Part shown: piece by piece, positions 30,961 through 40,933 of the stretch
How the letters are laid out: each line of letters starts with the position of its first letter
Numbering within the stretch: position 1 is the stretch's first letter
From: Arachis hypogaea
Taxonomy: Eukaryota > Streptophyta > Magnoliopsida > Fabales > Fabaceae
Reading direction: 5' to 3'
Assembly: GCF_003086295.3 (NCBI RefSeq)
Contig: NC_092053.1
Location: 89,438,745-89,502,744, forward strand
DNA length: 64,000 bases
Program-made: the position numbers and the translations under genes
The notes under the pieces: generated by a model
Told to the model about the DNA's origin: nothing
Database searches by the model: none
Seen by the model: the letters and a program-made list of their open reading frames with translations, nothing else

Positions 30961-33063
30961 CTATTGAAGGAATATTTCACCTCTGTCAACATCAATCACA
31001 GCTCTTGCTGTGGCCAGGAAAGGTCTTCCTAGGATGATGGATTCATCCTCTTCCTTTCCAGTATCCAGGACTATGAAATCAGCAGGGATGTACAGGCCTT
31101 CAACCTTTACTAACACGTCCTCTACTTGTCCATAAGCCTGTTTTCTAGAGCTGTCTGCCATCTCTAATGAGATTTTAGCAGCTTGCACCCCATAGATTCC
31201 TAGTTTCTCTATTACAAAGAGGGGCATGAGGTTTATTCCTGAACCAAGGTCACACAGAGCCTTAAAGACCATGGTGCCTATGGTGCAGGGTATTATGAAC
31301 TTTCCAGGATCCTGTCTCTTCTGAGGCAATGTCAGTTGATCCAGATCACTTAGTTCATTGATGAACAAGGGAGGTTCAACTTCCCAAGTATCAATGCCAA
31401 ATAGTTTGGCATTCAGCTTCATGATTGCACCAAGAAACTTGGCAGTTTGCTCTTCAGTAACATCCTCATTCTCTTCAGAAGAGGAATACTCATCAGAGCT
31501 CATGAAGGGCATAAGGAGGTTCAATGGAATCTCTATGGTCTCTAGATGAGCCTCAGAGTCCTTTGGTTCCTCAGAGGGAAGCTCCTTATTGACCACTGGA
31601 CGTCCCAGGAGGTCTTCCTCCTTGGGATTCACGTCCTCTCCTCTCCTCACAGGTTCGGCCATGGCGCTTATGTCAATGGCCTTGCACTCTCCTTTTGGAT
31701 TCTCTTCTGTATTGCTTGGGAGAGTACTAGGAGGGATTTCAGTGATCCTTTTACTCAGCTGGCCCACTTGTGCTTCCAGATTTCTAATGGAAGATCTTGT
31801 TTCATTCATGAAACTTACAGTGGCCTTAGATAGATCAGAGACTAAGTTTGCTAAATTAGAAGTATTTTGTTCAGAGTTCTCTGTCTGTTGCTGAGTGGAT
31901 GATGGAAAAGGCTTGCTATTGCTAAACCTGTTTCTTCCACCATTATTAAAGCCTTGTTGAGGCTTTTGATCCTTCCATGAGAGATTTGGATGATTTCTCC
32001 ATGATGAGTTATAGGTGTTTCCATAAGGTTCACCTAAATAATTCACCTCTGCTATTGCAGGGTTCTCAAGATCATAAGCTTCTTCTTCATAAGAAGCCTC
32101 TTGAGTACTGTTGGATGCAGCTTGCATTCCATGCAGACTCTGAGAGATCATATTGACTTGCTGAGTCAATATTTTATTCTGAGCCAATATGGCATTCAGA
32201 GTATCAACTTCAAGAACTCCCTTCTTCATAGGCGTCCCATTACTCACAGGATTCCTTTCAGAAGTGTACATGAACTGGTTATTAGCAACCATGTCAATGA
32301 GTTCTTGAGCTTCTGCAGGCGTTTTCTTTAGGTGAATGGATCCACCTGCAGAAGTGTCCAGTGACATCTTTGATAGCTCAGATAAACCATCATAGAATAT
32401 ATCCAGGATGGTCCATTCTGAAAGCATGTCAGAAGGACACTTTTTGGTCAACTGTTTGTATCTTTCCCAAGCTTCATAGAGGGATTCACCTTCTTTCTGT
32501 CTGAAGGTTTGAACATCAGCTCTAAGCTTGCTCAGCTTTTGAGGAGGAAAGTACTTGGCTAAGAAAGCCGTGACCAGCTTATCCCAAGAGTTCAGGCTGT
32601 CTTTGGGTTGAGAATCCAACCATAATCTAGCTCTGTCTCTTACAGCAAAAGGGAAAAGCATGAGTCTGTAGACTTCAGGATTTACTCCATTAGTCTTAAC
32701 AGTATCACATATCTGCAAGAACTCAGTTAAGAACTGAAAAGGATCTTCAGATGGAAGTCCATGAAACTTGCAGTTCTGCTGCATCAGAGAAACTAACTGA
32801 AGTTTCAGCTCAAAGTTGTTTGCTCCAATGGCAGGAATGGAGATGCTTCTTCCATGTAAATTGGAATTAGGTGCAGTAAAGTCACCAAGCATCTTCCTTA
32901 TATTATTATTATTTTCGGCTGCCATCTCCTCTTCCTGTTCGAAAATTTCTGAAAGGTTATTTCTGGATTGTTGTAATTTAGCTTCTCTTAATTTTTTTTT
33001 CAGAGTCCTTTCAGGTTCTGGATCTGCTTCCACAAGAATGTTCTTATCCTTGCTCCTGCTCAT
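30961..33063 (-). CDS. gag: Gag-protease polyprotein of type N element (700 aa)
   Basis: ATG at 33061-33063 begins MSRSKDKNILVEADPEPERT, and the frame is open for 700 codons. Gag core spans about residues 75-260 (NNFELKLQL, FLQICDTVKTNGVNPEVYRL, YEAWERYKQLTKKCP), followed by a Q/N/S-rich linker and a retropepsin-like domain from about residue 590 (ALCDLGSGINLMP, then ILGRPFLATARAVIDVDRGE). A TAG at 30961-30963 ends it. The same frame continues to 30736 with three NSKFGV repeats that element D partly shares, so the tail was probably once translated. No CCHC knuckle, reverse transcriptase or integrase. Makes structural protein and protease only. Confidence 0.85.
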   Translation of the reverse strand: MSRSKDKNILVEADPEPERTLKKKLREAKLQQSRNNLSEIFEQEEEMAAENNNNIRKMLGDFTAPNSNLHGRSISIPAIGANNFELKLQLVSLMQQNCKFHGLPSEDPFQFLTEFLQICDTVKTNGVNPEVYRLMLFPFAVRDRARLWLDSQPKDSLNSWDKLVTAFLAKYFPPQKLSKLRADVQTFRQKEGESLYEAWERYKQLTKKCPSDMLSEWTILDIFYDGLSELSKMSLDTSAGGSIHLKKTPAEAQELIDMVANNQFMYTSERNPVSNGTPMKKGVLEVDTLNAILAQNKILTQQVNMISQSLHGMQAASNSTQEASYEEEAYDLENPAIAEVNYLGEPYGNTYNSSWRNHPNLSWKDQKPQQGFNNGGRNRFSNSKPFPSSTQQQTENSEQNTSNLANLVSDLSKATVSFMNETRSSIRNLEAQVGQLSKRITEIPPSTLPSNTEENPKGECKAIDISAMAEPVRRGEDVNPKEEDLLGRPVVNKELPSEEPKDSEAHLETIEIPLNLLMPFMSSDEYSSSEENEDVTEEQTAKFLGAIMKLNAKLFGIDTWEVEPPLFINELSDLDQLTLPQKRQDPGKFIIPCTIGTMVFKALCDLGSGINLMPLFVIEKLGIYGVQAAKISLEMADSSRKQAYGQVEDVLVKVEGLYIPADFIVLDTGKEEDESIILGRPFLATARAVIDVDRGEIFLQ

Positions 33064-33067
33064 ATGA

Positions 33068-34942
33068 CAAAGAAGAAGGCACAGAAAAATAATAATAATA
33101 ATAGAGATCCTTTATACCACAGTATAGGGATCCCTGTGTGAGTAGAAGAAGAGGGGGAGACAAATAATGTAATATAATAGAAGAAACACAACTGTGAGGA
33201 GGCTAGAGATGTGAGATGAGATGTTAGGATATGAATGAATAAATAGAATAAGATGGGAGAGAGGGAATTTTCGAAAATATTTTTGAAAAAGAGTTAGTGA
33301 TTTTCGAAAATGGTTTTTGAAAAATGTTAGTAATTTTCGAAAATTTTTTTAAAATAAAAAATAAAAATAAAAATAATTAGTTAATTAAAAAGAAATTTTT
33401 GAAAAAGAGGGAAGATATTTTCGAAAATTAGAGAGAGAGTGTTAGTTAGGTAGTTTTGAAAAAGTTAAGAAAAAAACAAAAAGTTAGTTAGTTAGTTGAA
33501 ACAAATTTTGAAAAGATAAGAAGTTAGGAAGTTAGAAAAGATATTTTGAAATCAAATTTTTGAAAAAGATAAGAAGATATTTTTGAAAAGATATGATTGA
33601 AATTAGTTTTGAAAAAGATTTGATTTTTAAAATCACAATTAATGACTTGATTCACAAGAAATCATAAGATATGATTCTAGAACTTAAAGTTTGAATCTTT
33701 CTTAACAAGCAAGTAACAAACTTGAAATTTTTGAATCAAAACATTAATTGTTATTGTTATTTTCGAAAATTTGGTATAAAAATAAGAAAAAGATTTTTGA
33801 AAAATATTTTTGAAAAATTTTCGAAAATAACTAAGAATTTTGAGAAAGATTTGATTTTTGAAAAAGATTTTGAAAAAGATAAGATTTTCAAATTGAAAAT
33901 TTGATTTGATTCATGAGAAACAACTTGATTTTAAAAATTTTTGAAAAAGTCAACTCAAATTTTCGAATTTAATGAGAGAAAAAGGGAAAGATATTTTTTT
34001 TGATTTTTTGAATTTTTATGAAAACATGAAAATTATGCAATGCATGAAATTTTTAGATCAAAACAATGAATGCATGCAAGAATGCTATGAATGTCAAGAT
34101 GAACACCAAGAACACTATGAAGATCATGATGAACATCAAGAACATATTTTTGAAAAAATTTTTAATGCAAAGAAAACATGCAAGACACCAAACTTAGAAT
34201 TCTTTAATGCTTACGCACTAAGAATTCAAGAATGCATATGATAAACATGAAAAGACACAAAACAAAAAATCATCAAGATCAAACAAGAAGACTTACCAAG
34301 AACAATTTGAAGATCATGAAGAACACCATGAATGCATGAAATTTTCGAAAAATGCAAGATGCACATGCAATTGACACCAAACTTATAACATGACTCAAGA
34401 CTCAAACAAGAATGCAAAAAAATATTTTTTTTTTGATTTTTATGATTTTCTAATTTTTTTTGGATTTTTATTTTATGTTTTTCGAAAAATAATTTTGAAA
34501 AAGAAAATAAGGATTCCAAAATTTTTAATATGAATTCCAGGAATCTTATGCTCTAAAGCTCCAATCAAAGGGTCAGGCATGGCTTAATAGCCAGCCAAGC
34601 TTTAGTATGTAACTCAGACATGACACGCCTGACATTCCTTACATTCAACAGCCAATTGGCTAAGAGAGATAAAGAAGCTCTTCTCTTGAGTATAAGAATT
34701 GAGACATGGCTTTACAACCAGCCAAGCTTCAACATGCTCCATGAAACACTAGAATTCATTCTTAAAAATTCTGAAAGGAAAATATATTTTTGAAAACATT
34801 TTTATTTTAAAAAATTTTTTTTTCGAAAACAAAGGAAGAATTTTTTGAAAGATTTTTGAAAAATTTTTTTGAAAACAAGACAAAAAGAAAATTACCTAAT
34901 CTGAGCAACAAGATGAACCGTCAGTTGTCCAAACTCGAACAA
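33068..34942 (-). other. Long 5' leader of type N element
   Basis: About 1.9 kb of AT-rich, TTTTGAAAAAGA/TTTTCGAAAA-repetitive sequence between primer site and gag. Carries CACCAAACTTAGAATTC (near 34187) and CACCAAACTTATAAC (near 34376). No supported ORF. Confidence 0.6.
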
Positions 34943-34960
34943 TCCCCGGCAACGGCGCCA
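34943..34960 (-). other. Second, inner primer-binding-site copy
   Basis: TCCCCGGCAACGGCGCCA followed by AAAACTTGGTG, exactly like the outer site. It lies 93 bp further into the element. Confidence 0.85.
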
Positions 34961-35035
34961 AAAACTTGGTGTTGTTGCCGGATCAAACTTGACACTGATG
35001 TTACCGGACCAAAAGCTTGCCGAAAACTCAAACAA

Positions 35036-35053
35036 TCCCCGGCAACGGCGCCA
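35036..35053 (-). other. Primer-binding site next to the 5' LTR
   Basis: TCCCCGGCAACGGCGCCA, six bases from the LTR boundary at 35060, so this is the likely functional site. Confidence 0.9.
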
Positions 35054-35059
35054 AAAACT

Positions 35060-36817
35060 TGGTGCACAAAATTATGATGTCCAGGCTCGAACAATCCCTG
35101 GTAATGGCTCCAAAGCTTGGTGCTTTGATCTTAATTCATAATTGTCACAACTTCGATACAACTAACCAGCAAGTGCACTGGGTCGTCCAAGTAATACCTT
35201 ACGTGAGTAAGGGTCGAATCCCACGGAGATTGTTGGTATGAAGCAAGCTATGGTCACCTTGCAAATCTCAGTCAGGCAGATATAAAGTGATAATGGAGTT
35301 TTCGAAATTTAATAATAGAATAGGGATAGAGATACTTATGTAATTCATTGGTGAGAATTTCAGATAAGAGAATGGAGATGCTTTTCGTTCCTCTGAACCT
35401 CTGCTTTCCTGCTGTCTTCATCCAATCAGTCTCACTCCTTTCCATGGCTGGCTTTATGTGATACATCACCACTGTCAATGGCTACTTTCGGTCAACTCAC
35501 GGGAAAATGATCCAATGCCCTGTCACGGCATGGCTAATCGTCTGGAGGCATCACCCTTGTCAATGGCTTCATCTTATCCTCTCAGTGAATAATATGCTCA
35601 CGCACCCTGTCACGGCACGGCTATTCATCTGTCGGTTCTCTATCATGCTGGAATAGGATTTACTATCCTTTTGCGTCTGTCACTAACGCCCTGCAATCGC
35701 GAGTTAGGAGCTCGTCATAGTCATTCAATCATTGAATCCTACTCGGAATACCACAGACAAGGTTTAGACCTTCCGGATTCTCTTGAATGCCGCCATCATT
35801 CTAGCTTACGCCACAAAGATTCTGGTTAGGAGATCTAAGAGATATTCATTCTAGCTTAATTCATGTAGAATAGAAGTGTTTGTCAGGCACGCGTTCATAA
35901 GGGAGAAGGATGATGAGCGTCACACATAATCATCACCTTCATCATGTTCTTGGGTGCGAATGGATATCTTAGAAGCGAAATAAGAAGAATTGAATAGAAA
36001 ACAGTAGTACTTTGCATTAATCTTTGAGGAACAGCAGAGCTCCACACCTTAATCTATGGAGTGTAGAAACTCTACCGTTGAAAATACATAAGTGAAGGTC
36101 CAGGCATGGCCGAGATGGCCAGCCCCCTTGATCTAAGAACAATGCGTTCAAAGATGATCCTAAGATCCTAAGATGATCAAAAGATGCCTAATACAATAGT
36201 AAGAGGTCCTATTTATAATAAACTAGCTACTAGGGTTTACATGAGTAAGTATTTGATGTATAAATCCACTTCCGGGGCCCACTTGGTGTGTGTTTGGGCT
36301 GAGCTTAAGTGTTGCACATGCAGAGGCCATTTGTGGAGTTGAACGCCAGTTTTTGTGCCAGTTTGGGCGTTCAACTCTGGTTTTGGATCCTTTTCTGGCG
36401 CTGGACGCCAGATTTGGGTAGAAAGCTGGCGTTGAACGCCAGTTTACGTCGTCTATTCTTGGCCAAAGTATGGACTATTATACATTTCTGGAAAGCCCTG
36501 GATGTCTACTTTCCAACGCAATTGAAAGCGCGCCATTTCGAGTTCTGTAGCTCCAAAAAATTCACTTTGAGTGCAGGGAGGTCAGAATCCAACAGCATCA
36601 GCAGTCCTTTTTCAACCTCTGAATCTGATTTCTGCTCAAGTCCCTCAATTTCAGCCAGAAAATACCTGAAATCACAAAAAAACACAAAAACTCATAGTAA
36701 AGTCCAGAAATGTGAATTTAACACAAAATCTATTAAAAACATCCCTAAAAGTAACTAGATCCTACTAAAAACATACTAAAAACAATGTCAAAAAGCGTAT
36801 AAATTATCCGCTCATCA
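35060..36817 (-). repeat. 5' LTR of type N element
   Basis: 1,758 bp, same length as 26553-28310. Contains CTTAC-GTGA-GTAAG at 35198-35211, TATAAATAG at 36209-36217 and the terminal palindrome AGCG-t-ATAA-a-TTAT-c-CGCT at 36794-36812. Confidence 0.95.
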
Positions 36818-36822
36818 CCTAT
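36818..36822. other. Target-site duplication, right
   Basis: CCTAT, matching 26548-26552; element B resumes here with TAACTATTTGACAC. Confidence 0.95.
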
Positions 36823-36917
36823 TAACTATTTGACACATTGTGTCAACTAATCCTCTGACTACATTCTGGCATGAGAATATCCAATTTTCATTTGGATCGT
36901 TTGTGATTGTGCAGGTC

Positions 36918-36983
36918 ATGGAGGAAAGGAATCCTACAGCAAGAGGAGAAAAACTGAGGCATTATGATTTCCAGCCTCCATAA
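36918..36983 (+). CDS. 21-codon start-to-end fusion ORF of element B
   Basis: ATG at 36918 (after GTGCAGGTC) gives MEERNPTARGEK followed by LRHYDFQPP and TAA at 36981-36983. The ending matches the last residues of the polyprotein in E1 (RGNKLRHYNPQPP) and F (VKHYNPP). The ORF thus joins the opening codons of the ancestral polyprotein to its last dozen, with everything between deleted. The conserved stem-loop follows 14 bases later. Translation is unproven. Confidence 0.55.
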   Translation: MEERNPTARGEKLRHYDFQPP

Positions 36984-36997
36984 TCAAAGAGCAAGAT

Positions 36998-37045
36998 GTC
37001 AAGCTAGTGACAATAAAAGAGCGCTTGTTGGGAGGCAACCCAACC
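36998..37045 (+). promoter_or_regulatory. Conserved post-ORF stem-loop
   Basis: GTCAAGCTAGTGACAATAAA to GTTGGGAGGCAACCCAACC, identical to copy A (5471-5518). Confidence 0.7.
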
Positions 37046-37111
37046 GGAAGTAACCATCTTTTCATATCTATTTTAATAAAAAGGCTAATTAGTTTTATCT
37101 ATATTGCAAGA

Positions 37112-37390
37112 AGCTAAGTTTGGTGTTGCACACCAAAATAATCTAAGGGAGAATGAAGGATTCTAAGTTTGGTGTTCCACCAAAATCCCATCATAAAACA
37201 CATTCTCACTTTCTGCATAATGCTGGCTTCAAGCATGTTGGATGAACTAGTTAACTATTCTGCTGTTTCCTAGTTTTCAGTTTTATTGCTTTTGAAAAAA
37301 AAAAAAAAAAAAAAAAGAGTTTCACACATGGTTAATTCGATGCATGAGAACCATTGGCAAGGTACTAAGTTTGGTGTTCCCACACCAAAG
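37112..37390 (+). repeat. Three TAAGTTTGGTGTT hairpin motifs, element B
   Basis: Copies near 37115, 37166 and 37366, collinear with 5588-5860 in copy A. An A tract (37296-37317) lies between the second and third. Confidence 0.65.
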
Positions 37391-38532
37391 TAAGTTCAAA
37401 AGCCCACAAATAAATCATGCAAGCTAACCATTTCTTCTTTCAAGTGCTTGGGGAACAAGCAACTTTCAATATCACTGCAGAGTACCATACAAATATTTGG
37501 GAAGATTAAGCATCATCAACCAAAGAGATGAAAGATGAACGAGAAGGCCAGCACTAATGATGATGAGGAGTAAAGCAAGCGAACTCCAAAAGGTTGTATT
37601 GTTAAGTGATTATCTTACATCAAACACTGCTATGATTGAGAGTGGTTTAGTTTCCCTGATTATCTGTCTGTTTAGCATGGTTTCTTTTCTGAAATTCAAT
37701 ATGCAAGATGCTTGATCATTTACAACATCATACTCTCCAAAACTTGTTTGCACTCAATGTTCAAAAAAAATTGCATCACATGAAAGTTCTTTGAAAAGAA
37801 GGATTGAGGAATTAAACAATTTTGAGGCAAGCAAAAGATTAGGAGAAGTGGTGGTTCTAGTTGTATGAATATGTATTGAGGTTGCATGCTTGTGAAAACT
37901 TGCATGGGAGCTCATAGGTAGGACATGAAGTTCAAAGAAGTATTGTAGAGATTCTCAAAAATCTATTGATCCAAGAAGCAACAAACAAAACAAAAGAAAG
38001 AAAAGAAAATACAAAGACAAAAAGAACATGGCCCAAGGCTCTGAGCATCAATTACTAGGCAGAAAAGAAAGAAGAAACAATGACTCAAAGAGTTGTTAGC
38101 CTAGTAAAATGCTTGTGGTTGAGTTGTGTCAAAGAAAGAGGCTTGAGCAAGTAAATCCTTAGGGGTGCTTCAACACCTAATACCTTAAAACCAACTGGTT
38201 TAGGAGTATTGATTGAAAGCTTATCGAAAGAGCGGCTTTGAGACATGACACTTAGAGTCAAGGCCAAAGCAAAGAAACTATAAGCTGCTTCAAGGTGACT
38301 ACATATAAAGAGATCTCCATGATACCATTTGGATGAAAATCCTAAGACCTAAGACTCCCAATATGTGAGGACTAGTAAGCACTGAAGCCCTTGCATGAGC
38401 ATATGATTTAGAATTTACCCCACTGTTACTTGATCACTTCACTCACAGGACCTGACAAGTTGTTCTTCAATCCATCTTAAATAAAAGAACCATTGAGCAT
38501 AAATCATTTCTTGCTTGAGGACAAGCAAGCAT

Positions 38533-38546
38533 TAAGTTTGGTGTTG
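38533..38546 (+). other. Polypurine tract, element B
   Basis: TAAGTTTGGTGTTG directly before the 3' LTR start. Confidence 0.65.
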
Positions 38547-39030
38547 TGATGACAAGTCATCTTAGCCTAGTTTCACTAGCCTTTTTCTTTTGTTTTCAAT
38601 TGAATTATGCACTTTCTTGAGCCATAAGCAAGCCAATTGAGTAGATTTTCATGCTTCCTTTGATTTAATCAACCATGTATAAATTCATGCAATTTCATGA
38701 GGTTTTATGCTATAATTGTCACATATTATGAAAGAATGAATATCTCATGATTTTGAGCATAGCTTTGATGTGTTTGGTTGATTAATGATAAGTGAAGAAA
38801 GCTTGGAGAAAGGTTGAAGCAAGAAGGAATGGTTAGGAGGAAGAGAGGACAAAAAGTTTGAGCAAAAGTTTGCCTCAAACTTTTTATCAACCTTTTGGAA
38901 TAAGTGAAAATGAACCAGGGAGCAAAAAGCTGGACCAAAAGTTTGCCTCAAACTTTTGTGCAAACTTTTGGGCAAAAATTTGGAGCAAAAGTTTGCCTCA
39001 AACTTTTGTGCAAACTTTTGGGCAAAAGTT
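38547..39030 (+). repeat. 3' LTR of element B, truncated
   Basis: About the first 480 bp of a type A LTR, ending inside the CAAACTTTTG/CAAAAGTTTG tandem units, where it meets an inverted type A LTR. Confidence 0.85.
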
Positions 39031-39373
39031 TGAGCTAAAGTTTGAGGCAAACTTTTGCTCAAACTTTTTGTCCTCTCTTCCTCCTAACCATTCCTTCTTG
39101 CTTCAACCTTTCTCCAAGCTTTCTTCACCTATCATTAATCAACCAAACACATCAAAGCTATGCTCAAAATCATGAGATATTCATTCTTTCATAATATGTG
39201 ACAATTATAGCATAAAACCTCATGAAATAGCATGAATTCATACGTGGTTGGTTAAATCAAAGGAAACATGAAAATCTACCCAATTGGCTTGCTTATGGCT
39301 CAAGAAAGTGCATAATTCAATTGAAAACAAAAGAAAAAGGCTAGTGAAACTAGGCTAAGATGACTTGTCATCA
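38547..39373. repeat. Large inverted repeat of LTR starts
   Basis: 38547 to about 38870 (TGATGACAAGTC ... AGGACAAAAAGTTTGAG) is mirrored by about 39050-39373 (CTCAAACTTTTTGTCCT ... GACTTGTCATCA). The centre of roughly 180 bp is itself made of complementary AAAGTTTG/CAAACTTT units. This is a head-to-head LTR junction. Confidence 0.85.
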
Positions 39374-39387
39374 CAACACCAAACTTA
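39374..39387 (-). other. Polypurine tract, E1
   Basis: CAACACCAAACTTA abutting the LTR end at 39373; followed by AAGCTTGCTTGTCCCCAAGC. Confidence 0.65.
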
Positions 39388-40871
39388 AAGCTTGCTTGTC
39401 CCCAAGCAAGAAATGAATTTTGAGAAGAAAGAATGAAATGGAAGAGGATGTTCATGCTAGTAGAGTGTTATTGATAGTTCATGGGGTTTTATGTGGATAT
39501 GTACACACTCACCTCTTATTGACTCTTAAGTCTAGAAAGTCTCCTTCAAGCTTCAAGTAACATACTGCTATGACCTCTCATTATTTCTTTATCCTTGGCT
39601 ATTATTTTGTTCATAAGCTTTATTTAAGTGTCATGTGTAGCAAGTTCATTTTCTTTTCTTTATACTTGACACATTATTCACTATAGACACTTGGCTCACA
39701 TTCCTTCTTAAAACATTGATGCCCAGCACCTCTTTGGGCTACTAAATGCCTTGTAGTTAGGTTGCTCTTGATAGTGGACTTTCAGCTGATGATCCCGGGT
39801 TAGTTAACCCAAGTCACCGAGTGTTGATGTACTCCAAAGAGCTTAGTAGTCCAAGCAGATCCTAATACAAAGACACCACAGGCATATATTCTAAGGTTCA
39901 AGCTATTGGTGTCCAACTTTGTTTCTTTTTGTTTTCTTTTGTTCTGCCACTCTTTGGCTATTTCTTTTTCTCCCCTTTTTTCTTTCTTTTTGTTTTTCTT
40001 TCTAACCAAGGATTTTTATTTGATTGAGATTCATAGACAGTAAGCCACTTTATACTTAGAAGGAAACATCCTAGTTCTTTTATTTACTAAAAGTGAGCTA
40101 TTATACAATCATACACAAACACCACCACTTACTTTTATTGTACTTCTATCTAATAGAGAACTATCTCACTTCACATTCAAACATTTCTTTTATTGAATTG
40201 AAAATGCAGGGGACAAAGCATGCTTTTTGTCAAGTGAAAGTAAACACACAAGCACACACATAGGCTAGCTTACTTATTTTAAAAGTGATTCTACTTGTAC
40301 TAGATGAACACTTTAGCAAGACACAAGTCAAAGCATTTTTCAACAGTAAGAGTTAAGTGTAGATACAACCTATTGGTTTGCAGTTCCTTTGTCCTTCCTT
40401 CTGTTGTGCCCTTTTGAGTTATGATGCATGGTGTCTTCAAATGGTAGTGAGTTCCCTGCACAATTCTCGAAAGTTGCTTGCTTCTCAAGCCCTTAGGTGA
40501 CTGGTTAGTATGTATGAATTGAGTGTGGCTTTTGGGTTTGATTTGGTGTGGGAACACCAAACTTAATTTCTTGCCACTTCCTCTGATGCCACAGGTTGAC
40601 TATATGTAAAATCTTGTTTCCTTACTAAAGGTTATGGAATTAAAACTAGAAATCAGTTAAGTAAGTGAATAACCTGTTTGATTGCTTAGAGCTAGTATTG
40701 TGCAGGAGGTGAGAATGTGCTTTTAAATGAGTTTTTGGTGGAACACCAAACTTAGAATCCTTCATTCTCCCTTAAATTGTTTTGGTGTGCAACACCAAAC
40801 TTAGCTCCTTGCAATGCATACCAATTATTCAACATTTTTATTGAAAAGGCTATGAAAAGAAAATTACCTCA
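39388..40871 (-). other. E1 3' non-coding region with TAAGTTTGGTG motifs
   Basis: No supported ORF. Plus-strand AACACCAAACTTA copies lie near 40552, 40741 and 40790, each preceded by GTGTGGG, GTGG or GGTGTGC to form a hairpin. A pyrimidine-rich stretch (39915-40015) is purine in sense. Confidence 0.6.
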
Positions 40872-40919
40872 GGTTAGGTTGCCTCCCAACAAGCACTTCT
40901 TTATTGTCATTAGCTTGAC
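40872..40919 (-). promoter_or_regulatory. Conserved post-ORF stem-loop, one mismatch
   Basis: Plus strand GTTAGG-TTGCCT-CCCAAC: one arm has A where the others have G, breaking one pair. It ends 14 bases from the polyprotein stop at 40934. Confidence 0.6.
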
Positions 40920-40933
40920 ATTGGAGCTTTCTT

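Larger units (their letters stand above)
26553..36817 (-). mobile_element. Complete type N element (10,265 bp), gag-protease only
   Basis: Both LTRs are exactly 1,758 bp and the CCTAT duplication is intact. The interior (28311-35059, 6,749 bp) encodes gag-protease on the minus strand and nothing resembling reverse transcriptase or integrase. About 17 differences between the LTRs by eye (about 1%) indicate a recent insertion. Extra features are a duplicated primer site, a tRNA-Cys-like segment and a 180-bp-period tandem repeat. Confidence 0.95.
24729..39030 (+). mobile_element. Type A element B, split by a nested type N element
   Basis: 5' LTR 24729-26305, primer site 26312-26329, interior 26306-26552 plus 36823-38546, 3' LTR from 38547. 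Removing the insertion (26553-36817 and one 5-bp duplication) leaves a 1,971-bp interior, nearly the same length as in copy A (1,970). The left flank is identical to that of copy A, so the two descend from one insertion by segmental duplication. Confidence 0.85.
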
